This document shows positions 11,001 to 21,300 of a DNA stretch of 64,000 nt, in pieces (positions within the stretch are counted from its first letter, which is position 1; every line of letters begins with the position of its first letter). Location of the stretch: IMG/VR virus record IMGVR_UViG_3300042520_000587, positions 1 to 64,000 of that record. One strand, given 5' to 3'. This DNA is from a virus. Both the position numbers and the translations under genes were made by a program. The notes under the pieces are model-generated. The model saw only the letters and a list, made by a program, of their open reading frames with translations. It was not told the DNA's origin and ran no database searches.

Positions 11001-11149
11001 AGTTAGAAAAACAAGTATATAGAAATAATGTAGGATTTACTGGTCAAAATCTAGAAAATTTAAGAGATGGAATGATCTATAACTTTATGGATGATGCGGA
11101 TATACAGAATACATTACAGTATAATAACTTTGAAAACCTAGGTCAATAA
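8057..11149 (+). CDS. Conserved crAss-like virion protein upstream of the RNA polymerase genes
   Basis: 1030 aa. The N terminus (YLQGVTDYIP.FQPF.PD followed by Y......MY.QYY..DLTR..N....D.Y) is one I recognise as recurring in crAss-like and related Bacteroidota phages, next to the giant RNA polymerase proteins. Much of the rest looks helical and charged, consistent with an elongated ejected protein; a Pro/Gly/Ser/Thr-rich linker lies near residues 755-780. Its TAA overlaps the next ATG (TAATG), so translation is probably coupled to the 2400-aa protein. No catalytic motif was found. Role as head cargo or ejection protein is inferred. Confidence 0.65.
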   Translation: MATYLQGVTDYIPQFQPFQPDLNFYANVMQTKQTQYDTNWKALNKMYSQYYYADLTRDGNIKKKDEYLNNIEFNLKRVSQLDLSLEQNVAQATQVFKPFYEDKGLMKDMAWTKNYNNQLNRAEIFRNSNETEQRTQYWEEGVRGMNYLRDEFKEATDEDAMGFQNAEYVPNVDVLGKAEKIAKDSGLSIEKVDFSDGGKFIVKTKNGEALTEPLQKLFEARLGSDPSIQSKYKMQAYVDRKDYAYSNAAQFGGDKNAAEMKYLENSFNVLKAQSDARYKQLQVNSSVYDNQIKDIQKQIDNGTASPTAKMMLEQYKMNKDINDKVLARAENENKMLNDGKNKTPLTSTGFTNPYGDLKSLRYKVDNGMASLLMQKDLDEAANIYAYRDMEIDVEANPYKILEEKQRNSMQLIAAREAASMRLAEFKSNLQKQKDYEDNIIENGAGYRDEKGNIQLYEDQNIVTTEEEKSGGVTGSINFKNKSRDISQMTKQEFLDPYFQSTFAVLDQAIADKKMSKQEAGKILGYNKNQGISLDDFIKKYNTYGDSWLRKQVGSKGVREIRNKMNEWIGNNRDLDLFTQNGEKTALYKTYREANMKMNDYMLYIKSDEKWKKETSKSVITDLTRQGYDKAKYLYDDNGNKRTEKEYIRALLDNKAISKDEMAEYIAQEKIQKGEAGYKAAVELIGMNDYWTAKGAQFLDVLDRVNKFLKPIAAPKQYIAEKIYGVATTPSVNFDYDELVKAAGKAYSTEKVIKTPPPRIPGGPTGSGTGLFATGSSRITVNPKVHGVGYAHFADVSNDLKTFGMDNMDRVSFYGISKDMYDKSGNKHNDVGKAALDKIREDMQKKKSSLGAFELKVSPIAGGSDRMAAVRIIPNLEWIKANTAKLNSKGGISEPGLFTPNEAAAIAKHGITYFMNNKKMNSNMYKQSYQSPMESYVETFGKYELNSIGGDPMKSFKVEKNTLGTGDYITTVTYPLFNPDTGKLEKQVYRNNVGFTGQNLENLRDGMIYNFMDDADIQNTLQYNNFENLGQ

Positions 11150-14100
11150 TGGCAGAAGAAACACCTTTTAGTCCTTTAGATTCTTTAGGACCAGAATACG
11201 GAGGCATTAATGCTCCTAGATTAGATGCACAAGGTTTATCACCATTTGAAGGTGATATGCTTACGGATCCAAAAATTAATTTTCCAAAGCCGGAGAATTA
11301 CTTTCCTGTGTTACCACAGGTTACAAACTTGGATAGACCTAATAGTTCTATTGAAAGAAATGTTGTAAGGACTCCTGCAAACAATCCTAGTATAAAACCT
11401 AAAAAAGTTTCTGGAGCTCAGAATAAAGCAAGTATAACAAAATCTTTAGATGCTTTCTTTCAAGCTAATCAGAATAAAGACAACTATGCTAAAATCTATT
11501 CATACAATGCCGGACCAGATGGTAATGCATTTTATAAAAGATATGCAGCATATGGTCAAGAAACATTTGACAAGATTGGTTTTCACCCATTAAGAGATAA
11601 TGAATCAAACTTTAATGCTCAGACATCTAGATGGGATGACTTTTCTAGAATGATGACACATTCATTTATTCCTTTATTTTCTAGAGGTTTTGTATCAGGA
11701 CCAAAGAGTTTATGGAAAATGGCTCATGGAGACTTTACAAGTTCAGACAGAGAAGATGCAAGAGTATATGAAGAAGCAGCCGGAATAGGTCAATCATCTA
11801 AAGGTGGTGTATTTGGATTTGCAAATAATACTATGATGAACTTTGGGTATACAGCAGGTATTATAACTGAAGCTGTTGCTGAAGAAATTGCTGGTGCATT
11901 ACTTGCTGCCCCTACAGGTGGTGCAAGTTTATTTGCAACTACTGCTAATATAGCAACTAAAGTTCCTAGAGCTTTAAGCTTAACACAAAGAGCAGTTAAA
12001 GGATATGATGCTGTAAAGACTACTCTTAAAAGTTTTGACAGTATAAATGCTGCAAGAAAGTTTTGGAATGCTGCAGCTTCTAATAAAACAGTATCTGCAA
12101 TAGGTAGAGGTCTTAATCCTTTAGAGAATAGTTTTGAAGCATTTAAAGCTATTAAAGGCACTGACAATATAACTGACTTAGCAGCACTTTCAAAAACTGC
12201 TGGTGGTTTTTATAGAGATATTAGAAAGATAAACATGGCTTTATCTGAAGCTAGACTTGAAGCTGGTATGGTTGAGAATAAAGTATATGATAAACTTTAT
12301 CATGAAGCATACATGGCAAAAGGTGAACCACCATCAAACAAAGAACAAGCTGAATTAGAAAAACAAGCTAAGGATGCTTCATTGGAAACTTTGTTAGCTA
12401 ATACAGCTCTCATATATGCATCTAACTCAATTACATTTAATAACATCACATCACCAAGAGGAGGTTTAAGAAACTTTATTAAATCTACTACTGATGATAT
12501 ATATGAAATAGCTGCAAGAGAAGGTCAGAAAGACTTTGGTAAACTTGGTAAAGTTATATATGATAAAACAGCTAGACAGTTTGAGTTACAAAAGTCTAAT
12601 CTAAAAACTTGGGCAAAAGGTTGGAGAAAAGATCCTATACATAAATCAATTGGTAGTACAATAGGATATTTTAAAGCTAACTTTACAGAAGGTATTCAAG
12701 AGAACTTCCAGGAAGTAATTGCTCAGGCAAATGAAAGATACTATATAGATAGTTACAAAAGCCCTACTCTACAAACACAGTTGTATTCTAAAGGAGTAAT
12801 TAAAGCTAATCTAAAACCTAAAGCTGATTACTATGCACAAGGTTTAAAAGATCAGTTTAATTCACAAGGTCTTGAAACATTTGCATCTGGTTTCTTTATG
12901 GGAACATTAGCATCTCCATTAAATGCAGCTATTCCTTTTTTAAGTTCCACATATAATAGAACTTTTGATAAAGAAGGTTTTGCTAAATGGAAAAAAGATC
13001 AAACAGCAATTGCAGAAAATCTTGTTAAAGATTTGAATGATGTTAAGATGAAAGACTTTATGTCTGATAGAGTTATGAATACAGGAGCTCAAGATTTGAT
13101 TAGCAAGATTAGAATAAATGCTAGTAAGAAAGGAGGTCTAGATGCTGAGACAGAATCATTTGTAAATGCAGTAAATACCATGAGAAGAACCGGTACATCT
13201 GGTATCTTTATGGATACTCTTAAATCATTTAAACAATATGATGACAAAGAGTTTGCAGATGCAATGAAAATTACTGAAGAACAAGTTCCTAAGTATAGAG
13301 GTAGAGTTGATAAAGCTATTGCTAGATTAAATAACATCAATAATATTTTTGAGAATGGTGAAAGAAAACACCCTAATCCTGTAAGCTTAGATAATTTAGG
13401 TGAAGAAGGAACACCTGAGTATGATGCTAAACTAGCTTTATATAAAGGTTGGAATGATTCTCTCCGGAATTATGCATTTTTCAATGAAGCATATAATGAT
13501 GTTAAAGGAAGAAGAGCTAGTATCCAAAATAAGTATAATACTAATCCAAACTTTCAAAGTTTAAGCAGCACTGATAAATCTTTATTGTTTCAACCTGAAA
13601 GAATAATTGATGAGGTAAGACTGTTAAACACACAATTAGCATTAGAAAAAGATGGAGAAAACAATGCTAAAAAAGTAAATGAATTAGAAAGCAGAATCCA
13701 ACTTCTTTCTGAATTTGCAAAAGCTCACAAAGGATTTGATGAATACTTTAACAGAGCTGATGAAGATAAAGTAAAGATTGTAAAAGAAGAGCTTCAGAAA
13801 AAGACAGGTAAAGAACCAACTGCAGAAGAAATAGCAGAAGAGTTAGACAAAAGAGTTGGGTCACTGGATAATGAAGAACTTAAAATGTTCCATTTACTTA
13901 ATCTTAAGAATGCTCATAATAATTATTTAAAAACTCTTTCTAAAGATAAAGGTGATTACATATTTGATGAGCAAGCTGATGAAGCATTTGAACAACTTGT
14001 AGATTACTATAAACTTGGGCAAGAAGGAAAAGCTCTAGCTACGTATGTAGATATCATGAACAACCCAGCGGAGTTCATGGAGTCTGCAAGAAGAAATGCT

Positions 14101-17100
14101 GAAGTAGCAAGAAAGTTCTATGACAGAAGAATAAAATACTTTGAAGATCTTGTTGCATCTGAGATGGGTAAAGTAAGAGATAATGCTCTATTGAATAAAC
14201 TAGCTGATAATCAGTTGTATTTGAACAGAGAGGACATGGAGAATTATCTTGGAGACAAGAACATCCCACCTTCTGAAATATATGACGGTAAAACTAAACA
14301 GATATACCCAGAAGGTAGTGAAGAATATAAGAAAATCTATGCAGAATACTTTGAGAAAAGAGCTGAGTTAAAGTCTCAACTAAAGCCTAAAAAGACTAAT
14401 GTTGTTAAGAAAGACTATGAAGATAAGATCAATGAGTTAAAGCAAAAAATGCAAGATGAGATTGATGCTTTACCAAAAGAAACTGTTAAAGAATATGGTG
14501 AAGACATTAAGAGAAAAGGTAAAAACAAATCTGTTAAAATTCAAGAGATTGCTGAGCAACTCCAACCGGAAGAGTATGTAGAAGTTGACTATAAAGATGC
14601 TATTGAACCAATGGTGTTTTATAAAGATGCTGCTGGTGAATTAAGATATGATAATGCTGAAGGTGATATAGTAGAAATACCTACAATCAAAACTAAATTT
14701 ACAGAAGCTAAGAAGTTTACATATACTGAAAAAGCTGATGAAGCTGAGGTAAAAAAGATTCAGGATAGATATGAAGCAAGAATAGCAGAAGTAATGGATG
14801 CATATAATGCAGACATGCAAGATATAGAAACAGAAGAACCGTATGAAGAAGTAACACAGGACTCAGACTTAACAGAGTATGCGGACTTTAGAAACATGCT
14901 ATATTCTGAATTCTTAAAATATGTAGACACATTACCGCAAGAAGAGCAGGATGCTATCTATGCAGATGATAATGTTACAGATGCAGAGTTTGAGAAATGG
15001 TATAGGCTTCCGGAAAATAAAAAATACTTTGACCAGTACAATAAAGAAAACAAACCTACCGGTCCAAAGAACAATGTAGTATTTACATTTGAAGGAACAG
15101 ATATAGATACTAAAGATCTAAGTCTACCTGAAATAATAAAATACCGGGATAACATTAATAATAAGATCAACAATATAAACAGTCAGTTAGAAACTGAGCA
15201 AGAGTTTCCGGATGATGAAGACCCGGATGTTATAGCAGATCTTAAAAAGCAGAAAAGAGCTTTAATGACAGATGTTAGAAATCTTAATGCTGTGATTAGC
15301 CGTAGACAATTTGAAGGTTTTCCTGCTGAAATAAAAGAAGCAGTTCAGAAGATTCAGATTCTTATTGAGAAACAAAAAGGTGTAGAAGAAAACTATTTAC
15401 TTACTGAAGATGACCCGGTAACTGGTCTTAAAAAAGGAGAGACGGCTTATAGAATTAACAAGCTTATCCATAGAAGGGTAACTAATGCTATACAAGAAGT
15501 ATTAGGTAAAGACTATGAATACCAAGGTAAGACACAAGTTGAGTCTGCATTTAATAATACTATTGGTGTTAATGGTTTAAATCAAGATTCTATAAATGAT
15601 TTTATATCACAGCTAAATGCACTACTAGAAATTAATAAACTTCCGGGTGCTAATGCTTTGTTTCTTGAAAAACTTACAGATCAATTAAGAGCTTTAGATG
15701 GTCTTACTCCTGAGCAAATTAAACTTGAAAAACAAAAAGATGTTTTACTTGACAAGTTAGATGCAAAAGACAGAGATATTATTAAAGCTGAAGAAAATAA
15801 CCTACCTGAAAGAGTAAACAATCTAGTAGCTCAAAAGAATGAAATACTTAAAGAACTAGCAGCTGTTGAGAAACAAATCAAAGGTGCTACAGCTCCTACA
15901 ACTACTTCTACAACTACACCTGATATAAAAGCTAAAATAGCTGATATAGAAAAAAGAAGAAAAGAATCTATAATTTCATTTATTAAAAGTAGACCTAGAG
16001 TAAAACTTTCATCAAATGATGAAATTATTAAAGCTAAAGAAGAGTTAAGTAAACAAACTACTGAAATTAACGATCAATATGATGCAGAGTATTTAGAAGC
16101 TGTTAAAAAAGGAGAAATACCTAAAGAAATGGCTATGAGTGCTATTTCAAGTGCAGATGGTTTAAACAGAAAAGCTTATAAAGAACTAGCTGCTTTAGGA
16201 CAACAACCTGCTCAACCTGTTCAAGAAACTACAGCTAAAGAAGAAACTACTAGTCATAACACTACAAAAGATATTGTTCTAAAGATGTTTGCTGAAGAAA
16301 CATATCAAGATAGTAGAGATGCTGGTAACTTCTTAGATGATGCCAAAGATTATTTAGAGTCTGGTATTAAACCAAAGTTTGATGAGAGTAAAATATCTCA
16401 AGATGCCTATGATAACTTATTTGGTCCCGCAGGTTTCTTAACTGGTATAAAACAAAGAGTAGATGCCGGTGAGTTTTACTTAATTGGTAGAGGTCTTGTT
16501 GTTTATGATTCTGATATTACTAGACCTGACGGAACCAAAGACAGGATAGCAGGGGAGATTGACTTATTATTAGCTACTAAAGATGGTATAATGATAGTGG
16601 ATATCAAGTCTGGTGAGATGAGAAAGTGGACTAACTTTAACCAACTTAGTAAGGCTGAAGATAAAAGAAACTATTCTAAAAGAGAAGAGTATACATTACA
16701 GCAAGGAGCTTATGCTACTATGTTAGAAAAAATGATAGACTATCCAGTATCAGGAATTGCTCTACTTGCTATTGAAAGAAGCTCAGACAAACAGACTAAT
16801 GCAATGGTATCAGCAGGGAAACCTTCTGGAATGAGTATCTATTATGATCAAACATACCAAAAGAATCCTGATGGTACTTATAAGAGAAATCAATTTGGTG
16901 AACTAATATCTAAAGCTGCCCAAACTAAATTTTCAGATTGGATGGTTCCTTTGTATAGAGAAACTGTACAGGATAAGTTAGATATATTGTTTCCTCCCGG
17001 AGCTGTTAAATTTATGCCTGGTCTTAAAGAAAAAGCAATTAAAGAGTTTAATAATTATCTAGTGGACTTACAAAGTATTACAAATGAAGATACTAAACAA

Positions 17101-18351
17101 AACAAAACTGCATTAAATGAGATTGAGCAGAAAATAAATAACTTTGCTCAAAACAATAATCTTGACATTCCTGAAAATCTAAAAGAAGCTCTTAAAGAAA
17201 AGAAACTTGCTCTTGGTCAGGTAGTTGGTAAAAAGTTTATAGATAAAACTATTACTAAGTATGAAGGTCTAGCTGCTCAAAGTAAATCTGAAGTAGATAA
17301 ACTTGCTGCTAAACTTTCTACAATTAAATCTGATGTATCATTTGATAATATTAATCTAGCTCCTTCTAGTGCATTTATACAAGAACAGTTAAAACAAGAT
17401 GAAGACTTTGCTGATAGATATGCAGTTCATGAAAGATTTAAAAATTCAACAGGGCAACCGACTATAGGTCAGCTTACTGCTGCTGATACACTACATAAAT
17501 CAGGAATTCTTACAGATGAAGAATATCAACCAATAGAAGATGGTGAATCTAATAAAGAAGAAGTATCTAAAATGATACATGAAGCTGTAAAAAGAATTCA
17601 GTATCTAAAAGCTAACAGTGAAACAAATGAAGAGTTAAATAAGTTTAAAGAATATCAGTCTCAGATTATCAAACTTATAACTACTGATAAAGTAAATCAA
17701 TCTAACATAGGTATTGCTAATGCTCTTAAACTTGCTAATGCTAAAATTGCTGAAGGTGATGTTAAGATGGCATTGGATCTTGTAAATGCTGAAGTGTTTA
17801 AACTGGAATCTCAATTGAAATATACTACAAAAGAGTTTGTTCAAAATAAAATCCAAGAGAAAATTGATGATTTAAATAAAGTTACTGAAGCCATAATAAC
17901 TACTACAGGTTATGTAGAAGAAGTCTTTGTCCCTGAGCAAGAAGTAGTAGAAGGAGAGCTTGAAGAGTTTGACAATGAAGACCAATTAGATAAAATTATT
18001 GTCAAAAAAGGCATGGATCTTTACAGAGATAATGCTAAATTTACTGTCCAAACTGTCCATAGAAATAATACTGTTACTCTTAGAGATAGTTCAGGTAATA
18101 AACTTACAGTTACTATGGAAGAACTAAATAAAAACTACAAGACTGAATCTGATTTATTAGGTCCTGAAGTTGCTCCAGAAGAAATAACTCTTACACCAGA
18201 AGAACAAGAATTTGTAAACCAATCTGAAGATAATGTAGATGCATTATTAGATAAAGATGAAGTAACAGATGCTCTAATGAATCAAGCGGATAAAATCAAA
18301 TCTTCAGATGAAGCTGAGGATGCCTTATTAGATGACTTAAATTGTGAATAA
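11149..18351 (+). CDS. Giant virion protein with PD-(D/E)XK nuclease domain
   Basis: 2400 aa. Mostly helical/coiled (residues about 600-1560). Residues about 220-270 are Ala/Gly-rich and hydrophobic, perhaps membrane-active. A Thr-rich linker lies near residue 1585. Residues about 1735-1915 form a PD-(D/E)XK nuclease core: GEID with D1805, then D1818-I-K1820, then Q1851xxxY1855, the order seen in RecB/Cas4-like nucleases. Residues about 2285-2340 look like a small SH3/KOW-like barrel. It is translationally coupled to the gene before it, and only two bases separate it from the RNA polymerase gene. It is probably a partner of the packaged transcription complex. A nuclease injected with the genome could cut host DNA or help release the phage genome; that is inference. 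The active-site residues are complete by eye. Confidence 0.7.
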   Translation: MAEETPFSPLDSLGPEYGGINAPRLDAQGLSPFEGDMLTDPKINFPKPENYFPVLPQVTNLDRPNSSIERNVVRTPANNPSIKPKKVSGAQNKASITKSLDAFFQANQNKDNYAKIYSYNAGPDGNAFYKRYAAYGQETFDKIGFHPLRDNESNFNAQTSRWDDFSRMMTHSFIPLFSRGFVSGPKSLWKMAHGDFTSSDREDARVYEEAAGIGQSSKGGVFGFANNTMMNFGYTAGIITEAVAEEIAGALLAAPTGGASLFATTANIATKVPRALSLTQRAVKGYDAVKTTLKSFDSINAARKFWNAAASNKTVSAIGRGLNPLENSFEAFKAIKGTDNITDLAALSKTAGGFYRDIRKINMALSEARLEAGMVENKVYDKLYHEAYMAKGEPPSNKEQAELEKQAKDASLETLLANTALIYASNSITFNNITSPRGGLRNFIKSTTDDIYEIAAREGQKDFGKLGKVIYDKTARQFELQKSNLKTWAKGWRKDPIHKSIGSTIGYFKANFTEGIQENFQEVIAQANERYYIDSYKSPTLQTQLYSKGVIKANLKPKADYYAQGLKDQFNSQGLETFASGFFMGTLASPLNAAIPFLSSTYNRTFDKEGFAKWKKDQTAIAENLVKDLNDVKMKDFMSDRVMNTGAQDLISKIRINASKKGGLDAETESFVNAVNTMRRTGTSGIFMDTLKSFKQYDDKEFADAMKITEEQVPKYRGRVDKAIARLNNINNIFENGERKHPNPVSLDNLGEEGTPEYDAKLALYKGWNDSLRNYAFFNEAYNDVKGRRASIQNKYNTNPNFQSLSSTDKSLLFQPERIIDEVRLLNTQLALEKDGENNAKKVNELESRIQLLSEFAKAHKGFDEYFNRADEDKVKIVKEELQKKTGKEPTAEEIAEELDKRVGSLDNEELKMFHLLNLKNAHNNYLKTLSKDKGDYIFDEQADEAFEQLVDYYKLGQEGKALATYVDIMNNPAEFMESARRNAEVARKFYDRRIKYFEDLVASEMGKVRDNALLNKLADNQLYLNREDMENYLGDKNIPPSEIYDGKTKQIYPEGSEEYKKIYAEYFEKRAELKSQLKPKKTNVVKKDYEDKINELKQKMQDEIDALPKETVKEYGEDIKRKGKNKSVKIQEIAEQLQPEEYVEVDYKDAIEPMVFYKDAAGELRYDNAEGDIVEIPTIKTKFTEAKKFTYTEKADEAEVKKIQDRYEARIAEVMDAYNADMQDIETEEPYEEVTQDSDLTEYADFRNMLYSEFLKYVDTLPQEEQDAIYADDNVTDAEFEKWYRLPENKKYFDQYNKENKPTGPKNNVVFTFEGTDIDTKDLSLPEIIKYRDNINNKINNINSQLETEQEFPDDEDPDVIADLKKQKRALMTDVRNLNAVISRRQFEGFPAEIKEAVQKIQILIEKQKGVEENYLLTEDDPVTGLKKGETAYRINKLIHRRVTNAIQEVLGKDYEYQGKTQVESAFNNTIGVNGLNQDSINDFISQLNALLEINKLPGANALFLEKLTDQLRALDGLTPEQIKLEKQKDVLLDKLDAKDRDIIKAEENNLPERVNNLVAQKNEILKELAAVEKQIKGATAPTTTSTTTPDIKAKIADIEKRRKESIISFIKSRPRVKLSSNDEIIKAKEELSKQTTEINDQYDAEYLEAVKKGEIPKEMAMSAISSADGLNRKAYKELAALGQQPAQPVQETTAKEETTSHNTTKDIVLKMFAEETYQDSRDAGNFLDDAKDYLESGIKPKFDESKISQDAYDNLFGPAGFLTGIKQRVDAGEFYLIGRGLVVYDSDITRPDGTKDRIAGEIDLLLATKDGIMIVDIKSGEMRKWTNFNQLSKAEDKRNYSKREEYTLQQGAYATMLEKMIDYPVSGIALLAIERSSDKQTNAMVSAGKPSGMSIYYDQTYQKNPDGTYKRNQFGELISKAAQTKFSDWMVPLYRETVQDKLDILFPPGAVKFMPGLKEKAIKEFNNYLVDLQSITNEDTKQNKTALNEIEQKINNFAQNNNLDIPENLKEALKEKKLALGQVVGKKFIDKTITKYEGLAAQSKSEVDKLAAKLSTIKSDVSFDNINLAPSSAFIQEQLKQDEDFADRYAVHERFKNSTGQPTIGQLTAADTLHKSGILTDEEYQPIEDGESNKEEVSKMIHEAVKRIQYLKANSETNEELNKFKEYQSQIIKLITTDKVNQSNIGIANALKLANAKIAEGDVKMALDLVNAEVFKLESQLKYTTKEFVQNKIQEKIDDLNKVTEAIITTTGYVEEVFVPEQEVVEGELEEFDNEDQLDKIIVKKGMDLYRDNAKFTVQTVHRNNTVTLRDSSGNKLTVTMEELNKNYKTESDLLGPEVAPEEITLTPEEQEFVNQSEDNVDALLDKDEVTDALMNQADKIKSSDEAEDALLDDLNCE

Positions 18352-18353
18352 TC

Positions 18354-21300
18354 ATGAGTATAACATGTGCCCTTTCTGATTCTCAGATTGAAAAACTATT
18401 TAAACTAACATATAAAAGAATGAAAGATTCATTAGACTCAGATACTGAGTTTGATGCTGAAGATTTCATGAAAGATTTGTTTAATAAAATTGCTGGTAAA
18501 CAAGATGCAGAAACTGCAGCTAAGTTTATTCAGCATGTTCCGGCCATGGTTTATGCATTGTCTGCTAAATCTGCTTTTAAAAACTTAGATTTTAAAGATA
18601 CATTAAATGAGTCTGCTATTAAAAAATTAAGTAGACAGTTTAAATCAGATACAGGGATCAGTGATGTTGTTAGTAGATATCAAGTAAAGCCAGATGTTTT
18701 ACCCGGTAAGGTTGAAAGAGAAGCTGATAATGCTAATAAGATAGAGCTTAATCAAATTCCAATACCAGAAGAACCAGTAACTGTAATTGAGTCAGATAGA
18801 TTTAAAACATTAAGTCCTTGGGGAGGAACTCTTCAGAATTATATTAAGATTAATCCTAATAAAAAATCTGATGGTTCTGTAGTAATTGAAGAAATTAATC
18901 CAGAGAAAGCTCATATTATAAAGACTTTTGAAAACATAAAACAAATACAAGCCATGAGTGACCTCACTGATGGTATTATTTATGAAGGTAAAAAGTTAAT
19001 GTTCCGTGCAGAAAATTTAGATTTATTTGCCAGAGGTGAAAACCTAGACATGCTTGATAAAGAAACTAGAGATGAGATAGCTGCTTCTAGAACAATTATC
19101 AATAATAAATCTAAAGTTGATCCTGCAATTGCACAAGTAAATCAAAGAGTTATACTTGTTCTTACTGATGAGTTTGGTAATAATATCTATGTAGATAATG
19201 AAGGTAAGATAACTGATAAAGAGACTGGAAAGTTAGTATACCAGTTCATGAGAACTGTAAGAAAACAAGGTAATAAATATACTGTAAAAGACATCTATAA
19301 TCAAGAAGATCAAGTTCTTTCTCCAGAAGAGTTTGCAAGAATGACTTACAATCCAGAAATAGATGGAACAAAGAGAGAGTACTTTGATAAAGTTGTAGCA
19401 GAGCAACAAAAGCAGATGAAAGAGTTGTATGACCTACAACAGAAAGCATTAAAGAATGAAGCAAAGTTATTACCGGTTACAGGTATTACTACAGGTATAT
19501 CATCTAATTTAAGTTCAACAAGAATTTTATTAAATGAACTTACAAAGTTTCCTGGTATAACTGCTGATGTTTATAGCACAATTGAAACTGCACCAAGAGA
19601 TACAGCTACACTAAGAAAAGGTGAAGCCACAATTGAGATTAACGGAAACACTTTTGCAATTGACAGACCAAGAATAACAAAAGATATTGCAGATGAAGTG
19701 GCTTCAGTATTAACTAATCCTAATATTCCTTTAGCAGCTAAAAAAGGTTTTGTAGATCAGTTTTTACCAAGTTCCTTAGATATCCAAGGTTCTGCCAAAA
19801 AGTATAAATTTAGTTTTGATAAAGATTTAAAATACTTATACTTTAATGAGTATAAAGATTTTAAATTTAAAAACCCTGTAGATGAGAAAGGAAAATTATT
19901 AACAGATACTAATTTAAAAAAACTATCTGCTGAAGAAGTTAAAAACATTAAAGATAGAATAGTAAATGTTTTAATGAATGGTGGAATTAAGAATAATATA
20001 GAAGGTCAATCAAATGCTGTATTCATGTCATATGATAGCAGCAAGTTTAATAAAAACTACCAAAGACTATCTGAAGATGGTTCAAGATTCATTGATAAAT
20101 CATATAATGAATTCTTAAGTACTTTACCAGCTGAAATAAAAATTATAAATGCAGACCCCGGATTCTATAACTATTCAGTTAGTTACACTACTCCTGATAG
20201 CACATTAGGTAAAGTAATTGAATCTAACACAAGACAATTAAGCTTTGATGAAGAGTTAGCATTAGAGGCTGAGAAACTTAAAAATGATCCGGCTACTATA
20301 GAATCTAATAGAATTATAAATCAAGCTAATAGTGAAGCTTGGAGACTTCTTGTTGAGTCAGATCCAACCGTTAAAGTAAAACCTGTATCAGAACCAGTAT
20401 TAATTGTATCATATTTAAGAAATCAGATTGCTACAAATCCAACATATACAAAAGAGTTTGTTACAAAAGTATTTGATAACATACTTGGAGCTTATTGGAG
20501 ACAAATTGGAGATGCTCAATCTAAACTTATTAATGATGAGATTAACAAAAGATTTCCAGAACCTATTAATTCTAAGGAACTTACTAATGCAGAAACATTA
20601 CAAATCTTAACTGAACCAGGTGCACCAGCTCCTGAAAGTACAGATTCTGCAGTAAGTGAAATATTTAAATCAAATGGTAAGATAGACTTAGATTCTATAC
20701 CAGGTTCATTTGATAGAAAAGGATTTGACAAAGAAAGAATAAATCCTCTTAAAGTTTTACGGGCTAAGAAGTGGTGGAACAGTGAAGAGATTAAACCTTT
20801 AAGAGACCTTATCTCATTTGAGCATGCAGCTAATCTTGTTAACTCAGATGTGTTTGCAACATTTATAGTTAATGCTGCATATATAGCTGATACAAATGAT
20901 AAAATGGGTACTATTAAAGTGAATAAGCTTAATGGTTCATTTTACCAAAATCTTACTGCATACCATGAGGCGTGGCATGTTTTCTCTCAGTTGTTCTTAA
21001 CTAAGGAACAAAAGATTGATCTATATACAGAGCTTCAAAATTATACTGATGCTAATGGTAATCAACCTTATGCAAATAAAAAGTTTAGAGAACTAGAAGA
21101 AATGCTAGCTGAAGACTTTAGAAATTATGTTAAGTCCGGTAAAGCAAAAGAAAATGCTCCAAAAAGAAATACAATCTTTAGACAAATACTAAACTTCTTA
21201 AAACAACTATTTGGCAAGTACCTTAATAAGTTTAAGAAAAAAGATATTCAGTTAGATAGCCTGAATTCTCCAATGGCTAAAGAGTTATTTGATAACTTAT

